This document shows, in pieces, positions 44,296 to 52,679 of a DNA stretch of 64,000 nt (positions are counted from its first letter, which is position 1; each line of letters starts with the position of its first letter). Under the pieces are notes generated by a model that was not told where the DNA came from, did not search any database, and saw only the letters and a list, made by a program, of their open reading frames with translations. The position numbers and the translations under genes were made by a program. This stretch comes from Fidelibacterota bacterium (GTDB lineage Bacteria; Fidelibacterota; UBA8477; JABMPR01). Location of the stretch: the NCBI GenBank assembly GCA_016844945.1, contig JAERTJ010000151.1:38679-102678 (forward strand), given 5' to 3'.

Positions 44296-45540
44296 ATGGC
44301 TAAGGCAAATGCAGTCTACGCGCAATCAGGTGGCGTAACAAGTGTGATTAACGGATCAGCGTATGGTGTTATAAAAGCTGCTCAGGATTCTGGAATTATT
44401 GACAATATTTATGGTGGTCTCTATGGTATTAATGGCGTCCTGGAAGAAAATCTCGTAGACATCAGCCAGGAAAACCCAGCTGACATTGAGAGACTTCCAC
44501 TCACACCCTCCGCTGCTTTCGGGTCCTGCAGGAAAAAACTCCCCTCACTTGAAAAGAATCGTGCTGATTTCGAGCGTATTATTGAAGTCTTCAAAGCCCA
44601 TGATGTACGCTACTTCTTTTATAATGGGGGTAACGACTCCATGGATACGGCACACAAGATTTCACAACTTTCACATGACATGGGTTATGATGTGACCTGT
44701 ATTGGTGTCCCAAAAACTGTGGACAACGATTTACCTGTCACTGATAACTCCCCCGGATTTGGTTCTGTTGCCAAATACAATGCTGTTTCACTCCGGGAAG
44801 CCTCCTTTGATGTGGCCTCCATGCACCATGATAGTACCAAGGCTTTTGTAGCTGAAACCATGGGTCGTCACGCTGGTTGGATTGCTGCTTCTACTGCCAT
44901 GGCAGGGAACAATGAAAACGAAGGTCCACACATCATTCTGTTGCCTGAGATTGCCTTCCGTGAAGAGGCCTTCCTGGCTGAAGTTGAGCGTATCCGAGCT
45001 AAAGTTGGCTATTGTGTCATTGCAGTTTCAGAGGGACTACAGAATGAGGAAGGTAAATTTGTTGCAGATGCTGGAACTGTTGACATGTTTGGCCACACTC
45101 AGTTGGGTGGTGCCGGAGACTTTATATCCAATCTGATCAAGAATAAATTGCAGATTAAAGTGCACAACGCATTACCTGATTATTTCCAGAGATCTGGTCG
45201 TCATATCGCATCAAAAACTGATGTGGAACAAGCTATAGCTGTTGGACGGGAAGCTGTTAAGTTGGCCGCTGATGGTCTTAATGGACAGATGGTTACTATT
45301 GTCAGAGAATCAGATTCACCTTATTCCTGGTCAGTGGGTCACACAGATATTGTGAACATTGCAAATAAGGAAAAGGTGCTCCCCGCCAATTACATTCGGG
45401 AAGATGGCTTCCATGTTACCGAGGCATTCAGGGACTATTGTCGTCCACTCATTGAAGGCGAACTCTGGCCAGATTATTCAGGTGGAATTCCTGTTTATAC
45501 TCAACTTACGAGGAATTTGCTCCCCAAGAAGTTGGTTTAA
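44296..45540 (+). CDS. pfp: Pyrophosphate-type 6-phosphofructokinase
   Basis: 414 residues. Phosphorylates fructose 6-phosphate, probably with pyrophosphate: N113-D114 in GGNDS and Lys140 in PKTVDND are the residues of PPi-PFK, where ATP enzymes have Gly at both places. Catalytic base Asp143. Further motifs: AQSGGVTSVING (donor loop), GFGSVAKYN, ETMGRHAGW and QLGGAGDF. The reaction is reversible and saves ATP in glycolysis. The donor is inferred from these residues. AACGGAGA precedes the ATG. It ends the plus-strand run; a tRNA promoter lies just after the stop. Confidence 0.9.
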   Translation: MAKANAVYAQSGGVTSVINGSAYGVIKAAQDSGIIDNIYGGLYGINGVLEENLVDISQENPADIERLPLTPSAAFGSCRKKLPSLEKNRADFERIIEVFKAHDVRYFFYNGGNDSMDTAHKISQLSHDMGYDVTCIGVPKTVDNDLPVTDNSPGFGSVAKYNAVSLREASFDVASMHHDSTKAFVAETMGRHAGWIAASTAMAGNNENEGPHIILLPEIAFREEAFLAEVERIRAKVGYCVIAVSEGLQNEEGKFVADAGTVDMFGHTQLGGAGDFISNLIKNKLQIKVHNALPDYFQRSGRHIASKTDVEQAIAVGREAVKLAADGLNGQMVTIVRESDSPYSWSVGHTDIVNIANKEKVLPANYIREDGFHVTEAFRDYCRPLIEGELWPDYSGGIPVYTQLTRNLLPKKLV

Positions 45541-45559
45541 AAAACTGTACGAAAAGCAG

Positions 45560-45588
45560 TTGGAGGAGCATTTCCAACCGCATATATT
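45560..45588 (+). promoter_or_regulatory. Candidate tRNA-His promoter
   Basis: TTGGAG (45560-45565) and TATATT (45583-45588) with a 17-base spacer, 24 bases upstream of the mature tRNA. Could serve both tRNAs. Confidence 0.4.
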
Positions 45589-45612
45589 GACCCGCTTTTT
45601 AAAGTATGCATG

Positions 45613-45688
45613 GTGGGCGTAGCTCAGTTGGTAGAGCGCGCGGTTGTGGTCCGCGTGGTCGTCGGTTCAAGCCCGACCGTTCACCCCA
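45613..45688 (+). tRNA. tRNA-His (GTG)
   Basis: Full cloverleaf: acceptor GTGGGCG/CGTTCAC, D arm GCTC/GAGC, anticodon stem CGCGG/CCGCG with loop TTGTGGT (anticodon GTG), T arm GTCGG/CCGAC with TTCAAGC loop, and encoded CCA. The base before it is G and the discriminator is C, the G-1:C73 pair that identifies tRNA-His. Confidence 0.96.
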
Positions 45689-45756
45689 TGATAGCTGATA
45701 AATTTTTTCTTTGTGTTTTTTGCAGTTAGAAATATTTTTATCGCGCTTTGACATTT

Positions 45757-45828
45757 GGTCCCTTCGTCTAGTGGTTAGGACTCGAGATTTTCATTCTCGC
45801 AACAGGAGTTCAATTCTCCTAGGGATCA
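45757..45828 (+). tRNA. tRNA-Glu (TTC)
   Basis: Acceptor GGTCCCT/AGGGATC, anticodon stem CGAGA/TCTCG with loop TTTTCAT (anticodon TTC), T arm AGGAG/CTCCT with TTCAATT loop. CCA is not encoded: the sequence after the discriminator A is CAC. A terminator follows directly. Confidence 0.93.
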
Positions 45829-45829
45829 C

Positions 45830-45860
45830 AAAAAACCCGGTCGTTTGATCGGGTTTTTTT
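45830..45860 (+). terminator. Intrinsic terminator after the tRNA pair
   Basis: A-tract, CCCGGTC-GTTT-GATCGGG hairpin and seven Ts, 2 bases after tRNA-Glu. The A run makes it usable from the other strand too. Confidence 0.9.
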
Positions 45861-45953
45861 GTTTATAGATCAGAATTTAATAATTGTCTTTATTAAGTAG
45901 TGCTTGATCATCATGTGACTGACAATGGGATAACAATTCAGGGATTGGGTGAA

Positions 45954-46928
45954 TTACTTGATACTGCCCAGGGTTTCTAAGAGGTAATCCCAACCTTTGC
46001 GCTCAAGTTCACGAGACATTTTACGATAGCCGATTCCATAGTCTGGATCCGGACTTTCCTGCATATTGGCTAGTCTGAAACGAGCATATTCTGAGTTGTC
46101 CTTCTTATAGACCATTTCACTCCCAAGATTGCAAAAGCCTTCCCTAATATCTGATCTCAAATCCAGGTCATTTTGAAATAGATATACATGCAGAAGCTCA
46201 TGGGCTAATACTGCTTTAAACATGAGAAAAGGGAGGTGGGAAAGAATGTAGATGCGACTCTCTCGTGAAACGATCTTCCCGTTAATAGTTTGAACCTTCA
46301 AATCGGTAAATCCATGCATGGCATCTGAATTTGATTGAGCTAATTTTTTTAGTGTTGTGCGATCAACCAGAGTAACCGGGATATTATCTGGCAAGTCATC
46401 AATGCCATTATACCTCAGCATCCGTTTTACTTCACTCATGGATGATCCTAAAAGAAAGTCGTCTGTCACAGCAGTTTCATTGCAGATCCGGCAGAGACTG
46501 CGACCATCACTCAAGGCATAGCCACCATTGGTCAGGTTATTACAAATCAAGCGCCCACAGGTGTAGCATTCTGAGAGTTCATCGGAGTGAATCGAGTGGA
46601 AGGAGTTGCCCCAGAAATCCGTATAATACGTACCCTGGAGCGGGCCTCCGCAAATATCACAGCGTGGGATAATATTTTCGATATAGCAATCTGAATGATA
46701 CTTTTTACCATCCAGTAGTGTGTACTTACCACTAATCAATTCATTACAATGGGCACATCTGGGTTGTATGTGATCCCGATAACAGCTCTCATGGTAAGTT
46801 TTCTCATCTGTTGTGAGGTAACTGCCCTCAATTGGCTTTCTACAATAACTGCAATCAGGTTGGGCTGAAAGAGTACCTGGCAATAGAAGTAGGGAAAGAA
46901 TGGATAATGTACGGAGAATTGATGACAT
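45954..46928 (-). CDS. Secreted LIM-domain metallopeptidase, DA1-like
   Basis: 324 residues. Signal peptide ILSLLLLPGTLSA. The N-terminal half (about 25-145) has repeated LIM zinc units: CSYCRKPIEGSYLT...YHESCY, PRCAHCNELISGKY...YHSDCY, PRCDICGGPLQGTY, then ECYTCGRLICN and SLCRICN. The C-terminal half carries a gluzincin motif H243ELLH247 and a downstream Glu263 in DIREGFCNLGSEM, the pattern of DA1, the plant ubiquitin-activated LIM peptidase (HEMMH ... EEG). LIM domains are normally intracellular; a Sec signal here is unusual. No partner gene is adjacent. Bacterial relatives labelled DA1 are known to me only as annotations, not by function. Confidence 0.8.
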   Translation of the reverse strand: MSSILRTLSILSLLLLPGTLSAQPDCSYCRKPIEGSYLTTDEKTYHESCYRDHIQPRCAHCNELISGKYTLLDGKKYHSDCYIENIIPRCDICGGPLQGTYYTDFWGNSFHSIHSDELSECYTCGRLICNNLTNGGYALSDGRSLCRICNETAVTDDFLLGSSMSEVKRMLRYNGIDDLPDNIPVTLVDRTTLKKLAQSNSDAMHGFTDLKVQTINGKIVSRESRIYILSHLPFLMFKAVLAHELLHVYLFQNDLDLRSDIREGFCNLGSEMVYKKDNSEYARFRLANMQESPDPDYGIGYRKMSRELERKGWDYLLETLGSIK

Positions 46929-47081
46929 TCAGAAAACCTACACCTAGGATATCGCTATACAATTAAAAACGTATGTATCTTCCATACTTAACAACGAAAT
47001 CAAAAATTTATATGTCATACAAAACAAATTAATTTGAGAGATCGATAAAAAACTTGTCACAAATCTCCAATTCATTTGTCT

Positions 47082-47087
47082 TATAAT
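47082..47087 (+). promoter_or_regulatory. -10 box close to the ECF sigma gene start
   Basis: Perfect TATAAT ending 13 bases before the ATG of the sigma gene. Transcription would begin about 6-8 bases before the start codon, and no ribosome-binding site is present, so the mRNA may be almost leaderless. The nearest TTGTCA (47054-47059) is 22 bases away, too far for a usual -35. Confidence 0.4.
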
Positions 47088-47100
47088 CAAGTGATCTATC

Positions 47101-47601
47101 ATGAACTCAAACCAATTTCATAATATTTACTCTGACCAATATGAAACTATTTATCGTTTCATTTATCGATTGATGGGTAATCGAGAGAATTCCCGAGATA
47201 TCTGTCAGGATACATTTACAAAACTCTATGTTGCTTTGAGCGACGGTAAAACAATCGACAATCCGAAAGCATGGTTGTACAAGGTGGCTGCCAACCATTG
47301 CAAGTCCATTCTCACTCGTGGAAATCACTTTGAAAAGATTCAACAGGAAATGCAGTTTGATCACGATCAATCTAGTTTGGAGTCACCTGAAGATGAAATC
47401 ATACGCCTAGATTTAATGCTACGAATCAAAAAAGTCATCGCTGGATTGAGCCCAACTGAACAAATCCTCATCCAGTTGTATTCGGAGGGGATCAGTTATA
47501 AGGAAATGGCTGAATCTACTGGTATTGCATTGAATTCTGTTGGCAACTCATTATGGCGAGCCATTCGAAAATGTTCGCAAGAATTAAAGGAAGTATCGTG
47601 A
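47101..47601 (+). CDS. ECF-family RNA polymerase sigma factor
   Basis: 166 residues, sigma2 and sigma4 only. Region 2: YETIYRFIYRLMGNRENSRD, ICQDTFTKLYVAL (the conserved DxxQxxF-like element) and NPKAWLYKVAANHCKS. Region 4: LSPTEQILIQLYSEGISYKE and AESTGIALNSVGNSLWRA, a helix-turn-helix that reads the -35 element. It overlaps the next gene (GTGA), the usual anti-sigma position. Start ATG 47101 has no Shine-Dalgarno sequence. The regulon is unknown; its own operon is a likely member. Confidence 0.92.
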   Translation: MNSNQFHNIYSDQYETIYRFIYRLMGNRENSRDICQDTFTKLYVALSDGKTIDNPKAWLYKVAANHCKSILTRGNHFEKIQQEMQFDHDQSSLESPEDEIIRLDLMLRIKKVIAGLSPTEQILIQLYSEGISYKEMAESTGIALNSVGNSLWRAIRKCSQELKEVS

Positions 47602-48110
47602 GGCACATTAAGCAAAACAAATTGCTAAGGTATATTGATCAGGAAATTAGCGAAGACGAACACCTATCTATTATCAATCATTTACAAAATTGTTTGGAAT
47701 GCCAACAATCACTTGAAGAGGTTCTTGTTGCTAAAAAGACATTTCAGGAAAATCTAATGCACTTAGAACCCAACCGAATTCCACCCAAACCAGATATTCC
47801 ATCTATACCAGGTCCATCATTGGGAATACAAAAGCAGCCTCAAAAGCAAGTATGGGGATTTACCACTGCTGTGGTGGGGGTTGTGTGTGTTCTCCTTTTC
47901 TTAACAAGAATCCAGGAGGATATAGCGTTGACACCTCCCACTGTCAGCTTTCAGGAAATCGTGAATTATGAGCTCCAATATAGAGCTGGGTCAAAGACAG
48001 ATCATTTGGAGCTGGGGATTTATACCATTTCTTATGATCTGAGTAGTGGTGAAGTCCAAGTTGAAAGAAACTCAGCTGAAAATCTGAGTCCAATCGATCA
48101 CAATCATTAG
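47598..48110 (+). CDS. Putative anti-sigma factor with zinc-finger and one membrane span
   Basis: 170 residues. Start GTG 47598 overlaps the sigma gene stop and is preceded by AAAGGAAG. The N-terminal helix pair LLRYIDQEISEDEHLSIINH then HLQNCLECQQSLEEVL has the H-x3-C-x2-C of zinc-type anti-sigma domains. A Pro-rich stretch (about 60-80) leads to a single span (TTAVVGVVCVLLFLT, about 98-112) and a short periplasmic tail of about 60 residues. The order sigma, anti-sigma is standard: it should hold the sigma factor at the membrane until a signal arrives. The ligand is unknown. Confidence 0.85.
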   Translation: MRHIKQNKLLRYIDQEISEDEHLSIINHLQNCLECQQSLEEVLVAKKTFQENLMHLEPNRIPPKPDIPSIPGPSLGIQKQPQKQVWGFTTAVVGVVCVLLFLTRIQEDIALTPPTVSFQEIVNYELQYRAGSKTDHLELGIYTISYDLSSGEVQVERNSAENLSPIDHNH

Positions 48111-48118
48111 GGGTAAAC

Positions 48119-49261
48119 ATGATGCAATCAATTACCATTATACTATTTCTACTACTAGCTACACTGAATGGAAGTGATTTAATTGAAAAGTATAAAGCCG
48201 GTAACCTTACAATTGAAGCTGATCAAAACTTTAACACCAGCTACCCATGGTACGAAGGTGTTAAAGGAAGAGCCCTCACAGACAGATATACCAACCTTGA
48301 AGTGAATGACGAAGGGAATCTTTTCATCCTTAATCGACCTACCAAATCTCTATTGGTATTCAAAAATAATGGTGATCTCCTTTCTGAGTTTGATCTGAAA
48401 AATGACATAGAGGAATCAATAAGAGGAATTTGCACCATTGATGACAGCTACGTTGTAGTAAATAGTCTGAGTGCAATTTACTTGTTTACTCAAGAGGGCG
48501 TATTTCTCAAGTGCGTTAATTTTGACTTCTCAGTTTATGAGGTCATTGGGATTGATGATAACCTCATCGCAATTAGAGGCTTTGTCACTCAAGGGTATGG
48601 AAAGTCAAAGGACTATGTCGCGTTATATAATATCAAATCTGAAAAAGTAGTTTCTGAATATAATTTCAATCGGGTCAACTTTTATGAACGTCGAGAAACG
48701 GTTACGTGGCAAGTGGGGTCAACTTACCTTTCGATTGGAATTCCAGATAGAGCACCTCGAACATTTGTCCGGTCTCTGCGAAATGGCAATTTTATTGTTG
48801 CCAATTCAGGGGAACCAATACTTGGAATTTTTGGGAAAGATGGCATACGAAAGGGGAAGCTTGCGCTGACCTATTCTAGAAAAAAAACGACGATACACGA
48901 TATTGAAGTAACACACAAAGAGTTAACCGAAGCATTACAGAGGAAAAATGCACCAGACAGTCTTTACAAGGTGATCGACCCTGCAGAATTTTATCATCCT
49001 GAATGGCCCTACTACTATGACATCATGGTTGATTCAGATAATAATATTCTCATCTTCAAATATGATGAGAGTAAGGACCATGTATTTCTGGTATATCGAG
49101 TATTCTCGTCTGACGGTGAATTTGTCTGTGAATCAAGGCTAGATATCAAAGACTATAACTTTGACCGCCTTGCACGATTTGTATTCTACGATGGCTACCT
49201 ATATGGATTTACACCTACAAGCAAAGATGTACCCAAAATTTACAAACTAAAAATCCTCTAG
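48119..49261 (+). CDS. Exported 6-bladed beta-propeller-like protein
   Basis: 380 residues. Signal peptide (SITIILFLLLATLNGS). The mature chain has propeller-type repeats: NLEVNDEGNLFILNRPTK, SLLVFKNNGDLLSEFDL, AIYLFTQEGVFLKCVNFD, DIMVDSDNNILIFKYDE and VFSSDGEFVCESRLD, close to the 6-bladed family common in Bacteroidetes. It follows the anti-sigma gene by 8 bases with AGGGG before the ATG and is probably the third gene of the sigma operon, so it may be the signal sensor or a target. Its stop shares the palindrome CTAG with the stop of the converging PAP2 gene. Confidence 0.75.
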   Translation: MMQSITIILFLLLATLNGSDLIEKYKAGNLTIEADQNFNTSYPWYEGVKGRALTDRYTNLEVNDEGNLFILNRPTKSLLVFKNNGDLLSEFDLKNDIEESIRGICTIDDSYVVVNSLSAIYLFTQEGVFLKCVNFDFSVYEVIGIDDNLIAIRGFVTQGYGKSKDYVALYNIKSEKVVSEYNFNRVNFYERRETVTWQVGSTYLSIGIPDRAPRTFVRSLRNGNFIVANSGEPILGIFGKDGIRKGKLALTYSRKKTTIHDIEVTHKELTEALQRKNAPDSLYKVIDPAEFYHPEWPYYYDIMVDSDNNILIFKYDESKDHVFLVYRVFSSDGEFVCESRLDIKDYNFDRLARFVFYDGYLYGFTPTSKDVPKIYKLKIL

Positions 49262-50235
49262 TTGGAGGGTTTCTCTCTTACCCCGAGCACAGCCGGGCTA
49301 TGGGTAACAATGTCCTTGGATGCCTGATAGGCGCGCCATTTAGCATCAATCCAGGGTGTGATGTACCAGATGATAGCACATAGAAACAGCCCGGCATATA
49401 TATCAACAATATAGTGATGTCGCAGGTAGACGGTTGCCACAATCAGAGATATACCAATGGGGAGAAAAATCCAGAATAGGATTTTATGAAAGCGCCAGGC
49501 CATCCCCAATGTCAAAAAAGTAATGGTGCAGTGTAGTGAAGGGAATGCACCGCGAGCAGATGAGGCACTTATGTTTACTACCTTGCGTGCGCTATCAGAA
49601 ATCAGGGAGGTTCCCTTGAAAATGTTGATGGTGTATAAATCTGCCAGAGCCAGTCTCGGTGGCGCAGCTGGTAATAAAATATAGAGCATATAGCCACCAT
49701 AATAACAGAGCATCATCGTCAGCATCACAGTTCTGAACTCTCGATCCTCACCTCGGTAATACATATAGAGCACCAGAATCACTGTAATCCAGAAGTAGTT
49801 CATATAGGCAAAGGACAACCAGTCCGTCAACGTAGGACTGTAAAATTTTTCCGCCCAGACTGTTGGTGATACACCAAACATCCATTCATCAATTGCATTC
49901 AGCTGAAAATGGACATCATGGGGATTCACAAAGTGGATGGTGTCATGGAGATTGGTATAAATGGCAATAGCAAAAATGAAGGGCGCTACATTGCGGATAA
50001 ATTTGAAGATGCGCTTTTCAGGGCGGAACCAGAGATACCAATAAAAAATAGCCATCAAAATCAAGGTGACCAGGATCCGCCAGAGACCGCCTTCAATTTT
50101 AACAGAACGTTCTGCTTCGCTGGTAAAAAAGTACCAGTTGGCTCTTAGGGTAATCAGGATTGAGGGAATGAGGAAAACGAGAAAAATGATCTCTTCAATT
50201 CTTAAACTTTGTAAACGACGAATCCAGGCTTTCAT
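49258..50235 (-). CDS. PAP2-family membrane phosphotransferase, Aur1/Ipt1-like
   Basis: 325 residues with about six spans. Aur1/PAP2_3 hallmarks: GAFPSLHCTITFLTLGMAW (the SxxH acid-phosphatase motif) and YLRHHYIVDIYAG (second conserved His and Asp), with HDTIHFVNPHDVHF near the N-terminus. Yeast Aur1 moves phosphoinositol from phosphatidylinositol to ceramide. In this locus, with an inositol-3-phosphate synthase and a CDP-alcohol phosphatidyltransferase, the likely role is transfer of phosphoinositol or dephosphorylation of a lipid intermediate. Last gene of the minus-strand unit. A second such gene lies at 52904. Confidence 0.85.
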   Translation of the reverse strand: MKAWIRRLQSLRIEEIIFLVFLIPSILITLRANWYFFTSEAERSVKIEGGLWRILVTLILMAIFYWYLWFRPEKRIFKFIRNVAPFIFAIAIYTNLHDTIHFVNPHDVHFQLNAIDEWMFGVSPTVWAEKFYSPTLTDWLSFAYMNYFWITVILVLYMYYRGEDREFRTVMLTMMLCYYGGYMLYILLPAAPPRLALADLYTINIFKGTSLISDSARKVVNISASSARGAFPSLHCTITFLTLGMAWRFHKILFWIFLPIGISLIVATVYLRHHYIVDIYAGLFLCAIIWYITPWIDAKWRAYQASKDIVTHSPAVLGVREKPSN

Positions 50236-50270
50236 ATTTACTCGAGCTCCAGTACTATTTTACAATTTCA

Positions 50271-50774
50271 TCAAGCAGTTGATAGGTCAACCAGGTTCAC
50301 AAGGCCAAGGGCGGCTAACACAAATATCAGACAACCAAATACAGCACCTGCACCAACACTCCAAAGGGATTTTTTAACACTGAGATTCATCACCTTTGAC
50401 ACAGCCATCCCGGACCAGACACCACCCATAAATGGGATGGCAGTAATCACCAGGGGGGCTATCCACCCGTACTTCATTAAATGGCCTATCCAGGCACGTT
50501 TCGCTATACTCGTCTGAATCTGTTCAGAGCGATTCATTAGATAGCGAGTGATTCTGAATTTATCTGAAGACAACTCCAGAAAATAGAGGATGACGGACAT
50601 GAGAACGACTTCGCAGAGCAGAACCACCATCCCGATTTCATAGGCATTCAATCCCATGAGAATACCCAGTGGGAAGGCAGTTTTCTTTCCCAGGGTAAAT
50701 TGCGCTGTTATCACCGAGAAGATGGCGACAATTTTAGGAGGGATCAGAACTATTGTCCTCAACCTTTTTGACAA
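50271..50774 (-). CDS. Small multidrug-export-like membrane protein
   Basis: 167 residues, four to five spans. HLMKYGWIAPLVITAIPFMG and GVWSGMAVSKVMNLSVKKS match the PF06695 'small multi-drug export' family: a conserved kYG, aIPxxGxGaw pair in a re-entrant fold. The name is historical and says little about function. It starts (TTG 50774) within the last 41 bases of the phosphatidyltransferase gene, an overlap that argues for coupling. In this lipid locus it could help move lipid or inositol; this is inference. Confidence 0.7.
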   Translation of the reverse strand: MSKRLRTIVLIPPKIVAIFSVITAQFTLGKKTAFPLGILMGLNAYEIGMVVLLCEVVLMSVILYFLELSSDKFRITRYLMNRSEQIQTSIAKRAWIGHLMKYGWIAPLVITAIPFMGGVWSGMAVSKVMNLSVKKSLWSVGAGAVFGCLIFVLAALGLVNLVDLSTA

Positions 50775-51354
50775 TCATCAAACGTTGATAGGCAGTATAA
50801 TTGGTCCCAATAGCAAGTATGATGATGGCTATCTCAAGGACAATCTCAGAGCCCCACTGCTTCACACCAAAGGGGTTGAGGATTGCACCTGCAGAAAGGA
50901 TGACAAACCGTTCAAAGCGCTGCATAAATCCCACGAGTTCCTGAACACCAAGAGACTGAGCCCGTGCTCTGATATAACTCACCATCATGGATCCCATGAC
51001 TGCTAGAAATGACCAGAAAAACATTGGGCTGTCTTTGAAGTGATAGGTAATGCCCATAAAGACAAACATTTCTACATATCGATCAAGACTGGAGTCCAGA
51101 GTGGCTCCGAACTTACTGTCTCTCTCACCCAGGCGGGCAACGGTGCCATCCAGGGTGTCCAGAATCCCGCTGAGCAGTAACAGGACACCTGCCATGGCAC
51201 TGTGACCAAACAGAAAAAATAGAGCAGCGACCAGACCAATAAGAGAAGCCGTCACGGATATGGAATTCGGGTTTAAGCGAGCCAGTGGTGATCTGGAGAC
51301 TATGGCCTTAATCAGCTTGTAATAGCCCTCAATCAATGCATGACGATTAATCAT
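50734..51354 (-). CDS. CDP-alcohol phosphatidyltransferase, probable phosphatidylinositol-phosphate synthase
   Basis: 206 residues, six spans. The eight-residue catalytic motif is complete: D69-G70-x2-A73-R74-x8-G83-x3-D87-x3-D91. Joins a CDP-lipid to an alcohol, releasing CMP. Directly downstream (14 bases) of inositol-3-phosphate synthase, the substrate is most likely inositol 3-phosphate, giving phosphatidylinositol phosphate as in archaea, mycobacteria and Bacteroides. Phosphatidylglycerol or phosphatidylserine synthase cannot be excluded from the motif alone. Its 3' end overlaps the next gene by 41 bases. Confidence 0.88.
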   Translation of the reverse strand: MINRHALIEGYYKLIKAIVSRSPLARLNPNSISVTASLIGLVAALFFLFGHSAMAGVLLLLSGILDTLDGTVARLGERDSKFGATLDSSLDRYVEMFVFMGITYHFKDSPMFFWSFLAVMGSMMVSYIRARAQSLGVQELVGFMQRFERFVILSAGAILNPFGVKQWGSEIVLEIAIIILAIGTNYTAYQRLMIVKKVEDNSSDPS

Positions 51355-51368
51355 TCAAAAACTCGATC

Positions 51369-52679
51369 TCACTCATAGCTATCATAGTACTCCTGCCCGA
51401 GATGCGTAATTAATTCTTCACCCATCATCCAGCGGAGTGTATTTTTCAATTTGGTGAGTTGTATAAAAATATCATGCTCAGGATAGAGCTCTTCAGCGAC
51501 CATGGGTGCTTTGAAGTAGAAGGACAGCCACTCCTGAATCCCCTTCATGTTGTGCCTGTGAGCCAGGTCAGCAAAAAGTACCAGATCCAGAACAATAGGA
51601 GCTGCCAGGATGGAGTCTCGACACAAAAAATCCACTTTGATCTGCATTTTGTAGCCCATCCAGCCAAAGATATCAATATTGTCCCACCCTTCTTTCGCAT
51701 CTCCGCGAGGTGGATAATAATTGATGCGTACCTTGTGGTAGAGATCTTTATAGAGATCCGGGTAGGTATCGGGCTGGAGGATATAATCCAGAGCGCCTTT
51801 CTTTGATACTTCCTTGGATTTGAAGGACATGGGATCATCCAGAACTTCACCATCACGATTGCCAAGAATATTAGTTGAGAACCAGCCTTCAACACCCAGC
51901 ATTCTTGATTTCAACCCAGGTGCGAGGATGGTTTTCATCAATGTTTGACCTGTCTTGAAGTCTTTACCACCAATGGGCATACCGGTCTGCTTGGCTAGCT
52001 CCTGTATGGCAGGGATATCCACAGTCAGGTTGGGAGCACCCATCATGAAAGGCACACCACTTTTTAGGGAGGCATAAGCATAGATCATACTGGGAGCAAT
52101 CTCAGCATCATTTGCCAACAAGCCTGCTTCAAATTTCGTCAGACTACTATGGACATCTGAAGGCTCAATATAGATCTCTGTACTGGCGCACCAGATCATG
52201 ACCTCGCGGGCTGTGTTGTTTGTAGCTTTGAACGATTTAATATCATCCATGAGCATTTCAGCCAGCTGCATTTTGTTGTCAGCAACTTTTTTGTGGGGGC
52301 CATCTAGTTTTTTTACATAATCCTGGTTGAAGACTGCTTTCATTGGTTTGACGGACTCCAATGTTTTCCTGGCTCTCTCCAAATCCGGGGGTGTGAGAAC
52401 CTGTGCTTTGGCAGCGGCCTGATAACCATTGTCTTCAAAAATATCCCAGGCACCAAACACCAGGTCTTGCAAGTCAGCGAGAGGAGCAAAGTCTTTAATT
52501 TTCGGGCTGCGATTTTCAGTTCGTTTACCCAAACGGATTGTACCCATCTGAGTCAAACTACCAATCGGTGCGGAGTGACCATTTATGATGGCATCTACAC
52601 CGGCAATAAATGTTGTTGATACAGCGCCTAAACCTGGTATTAGGACCCCCAGTTTCCCCTCTGGTGCTTTTGATTCCAA
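51369..52679 (-). CDS. ino1: Inositol-3-phosphate synthase (myo-inositol-1-phosphate synthase)
   Basis: 436 residues. Converts glucose 6-phosphate to inositol 3-phosphate with NAD. Rossmann motif GLGAVSTTF at 16-24; SLTQMGTIRLG; NGYQAAAKAQVL; STEIYIEPSDVHSS; the conserved GKDFKTGQTLMKT (Lys of catalysis) and LGNRDGEVLDDP with FKSKEVSKKG. All are intact. TTG start with AGGAG 7 bases before it. First gene of a minus-strand operon for inositol lipid synthesis. Rare in bacteria outside Actinobacteria, Bacteroidetes and a few others. Confidence 0.95.
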   Translation of the reverse strand: MESKAPEGKLGVLIPGLGAVSTTFIAGVDAIINGHSAPIGSLTQMGTIRLGKRTENRSPKIKDFAPLADLQDLVFGAWDIFEDNGYQAAAKAQVLTPPDLERARKTLESVKPMKAVFNQDYVKKLDGPHKKVADNKMQLAEMLMDDIKSFKATNNTAREVMIWCASTEIYIEPSDVHSSLTKFEAGLLANDAEIAPSMIYAYASLKSGVPFMMGAPNLTVDIPAIQELAKQTGMPIGGKDFKTGQTLMKTILAPGLKSRMLGVEGWFSTNILGNRDGEVLDDPMSFKSKEVSKKGALDYILQPDTYPDLYKDLYHKVRINYYPPRGDAKEGWDNIDIFGWMGYKMQIKVDFLCRDSILAAPIVLDLVLFADLAHRHNMKGIQEWLSFYFKAPMVAEELYPEHDIFIQLTKLKNTLRWMMGEELITHLGQEYYDSYE

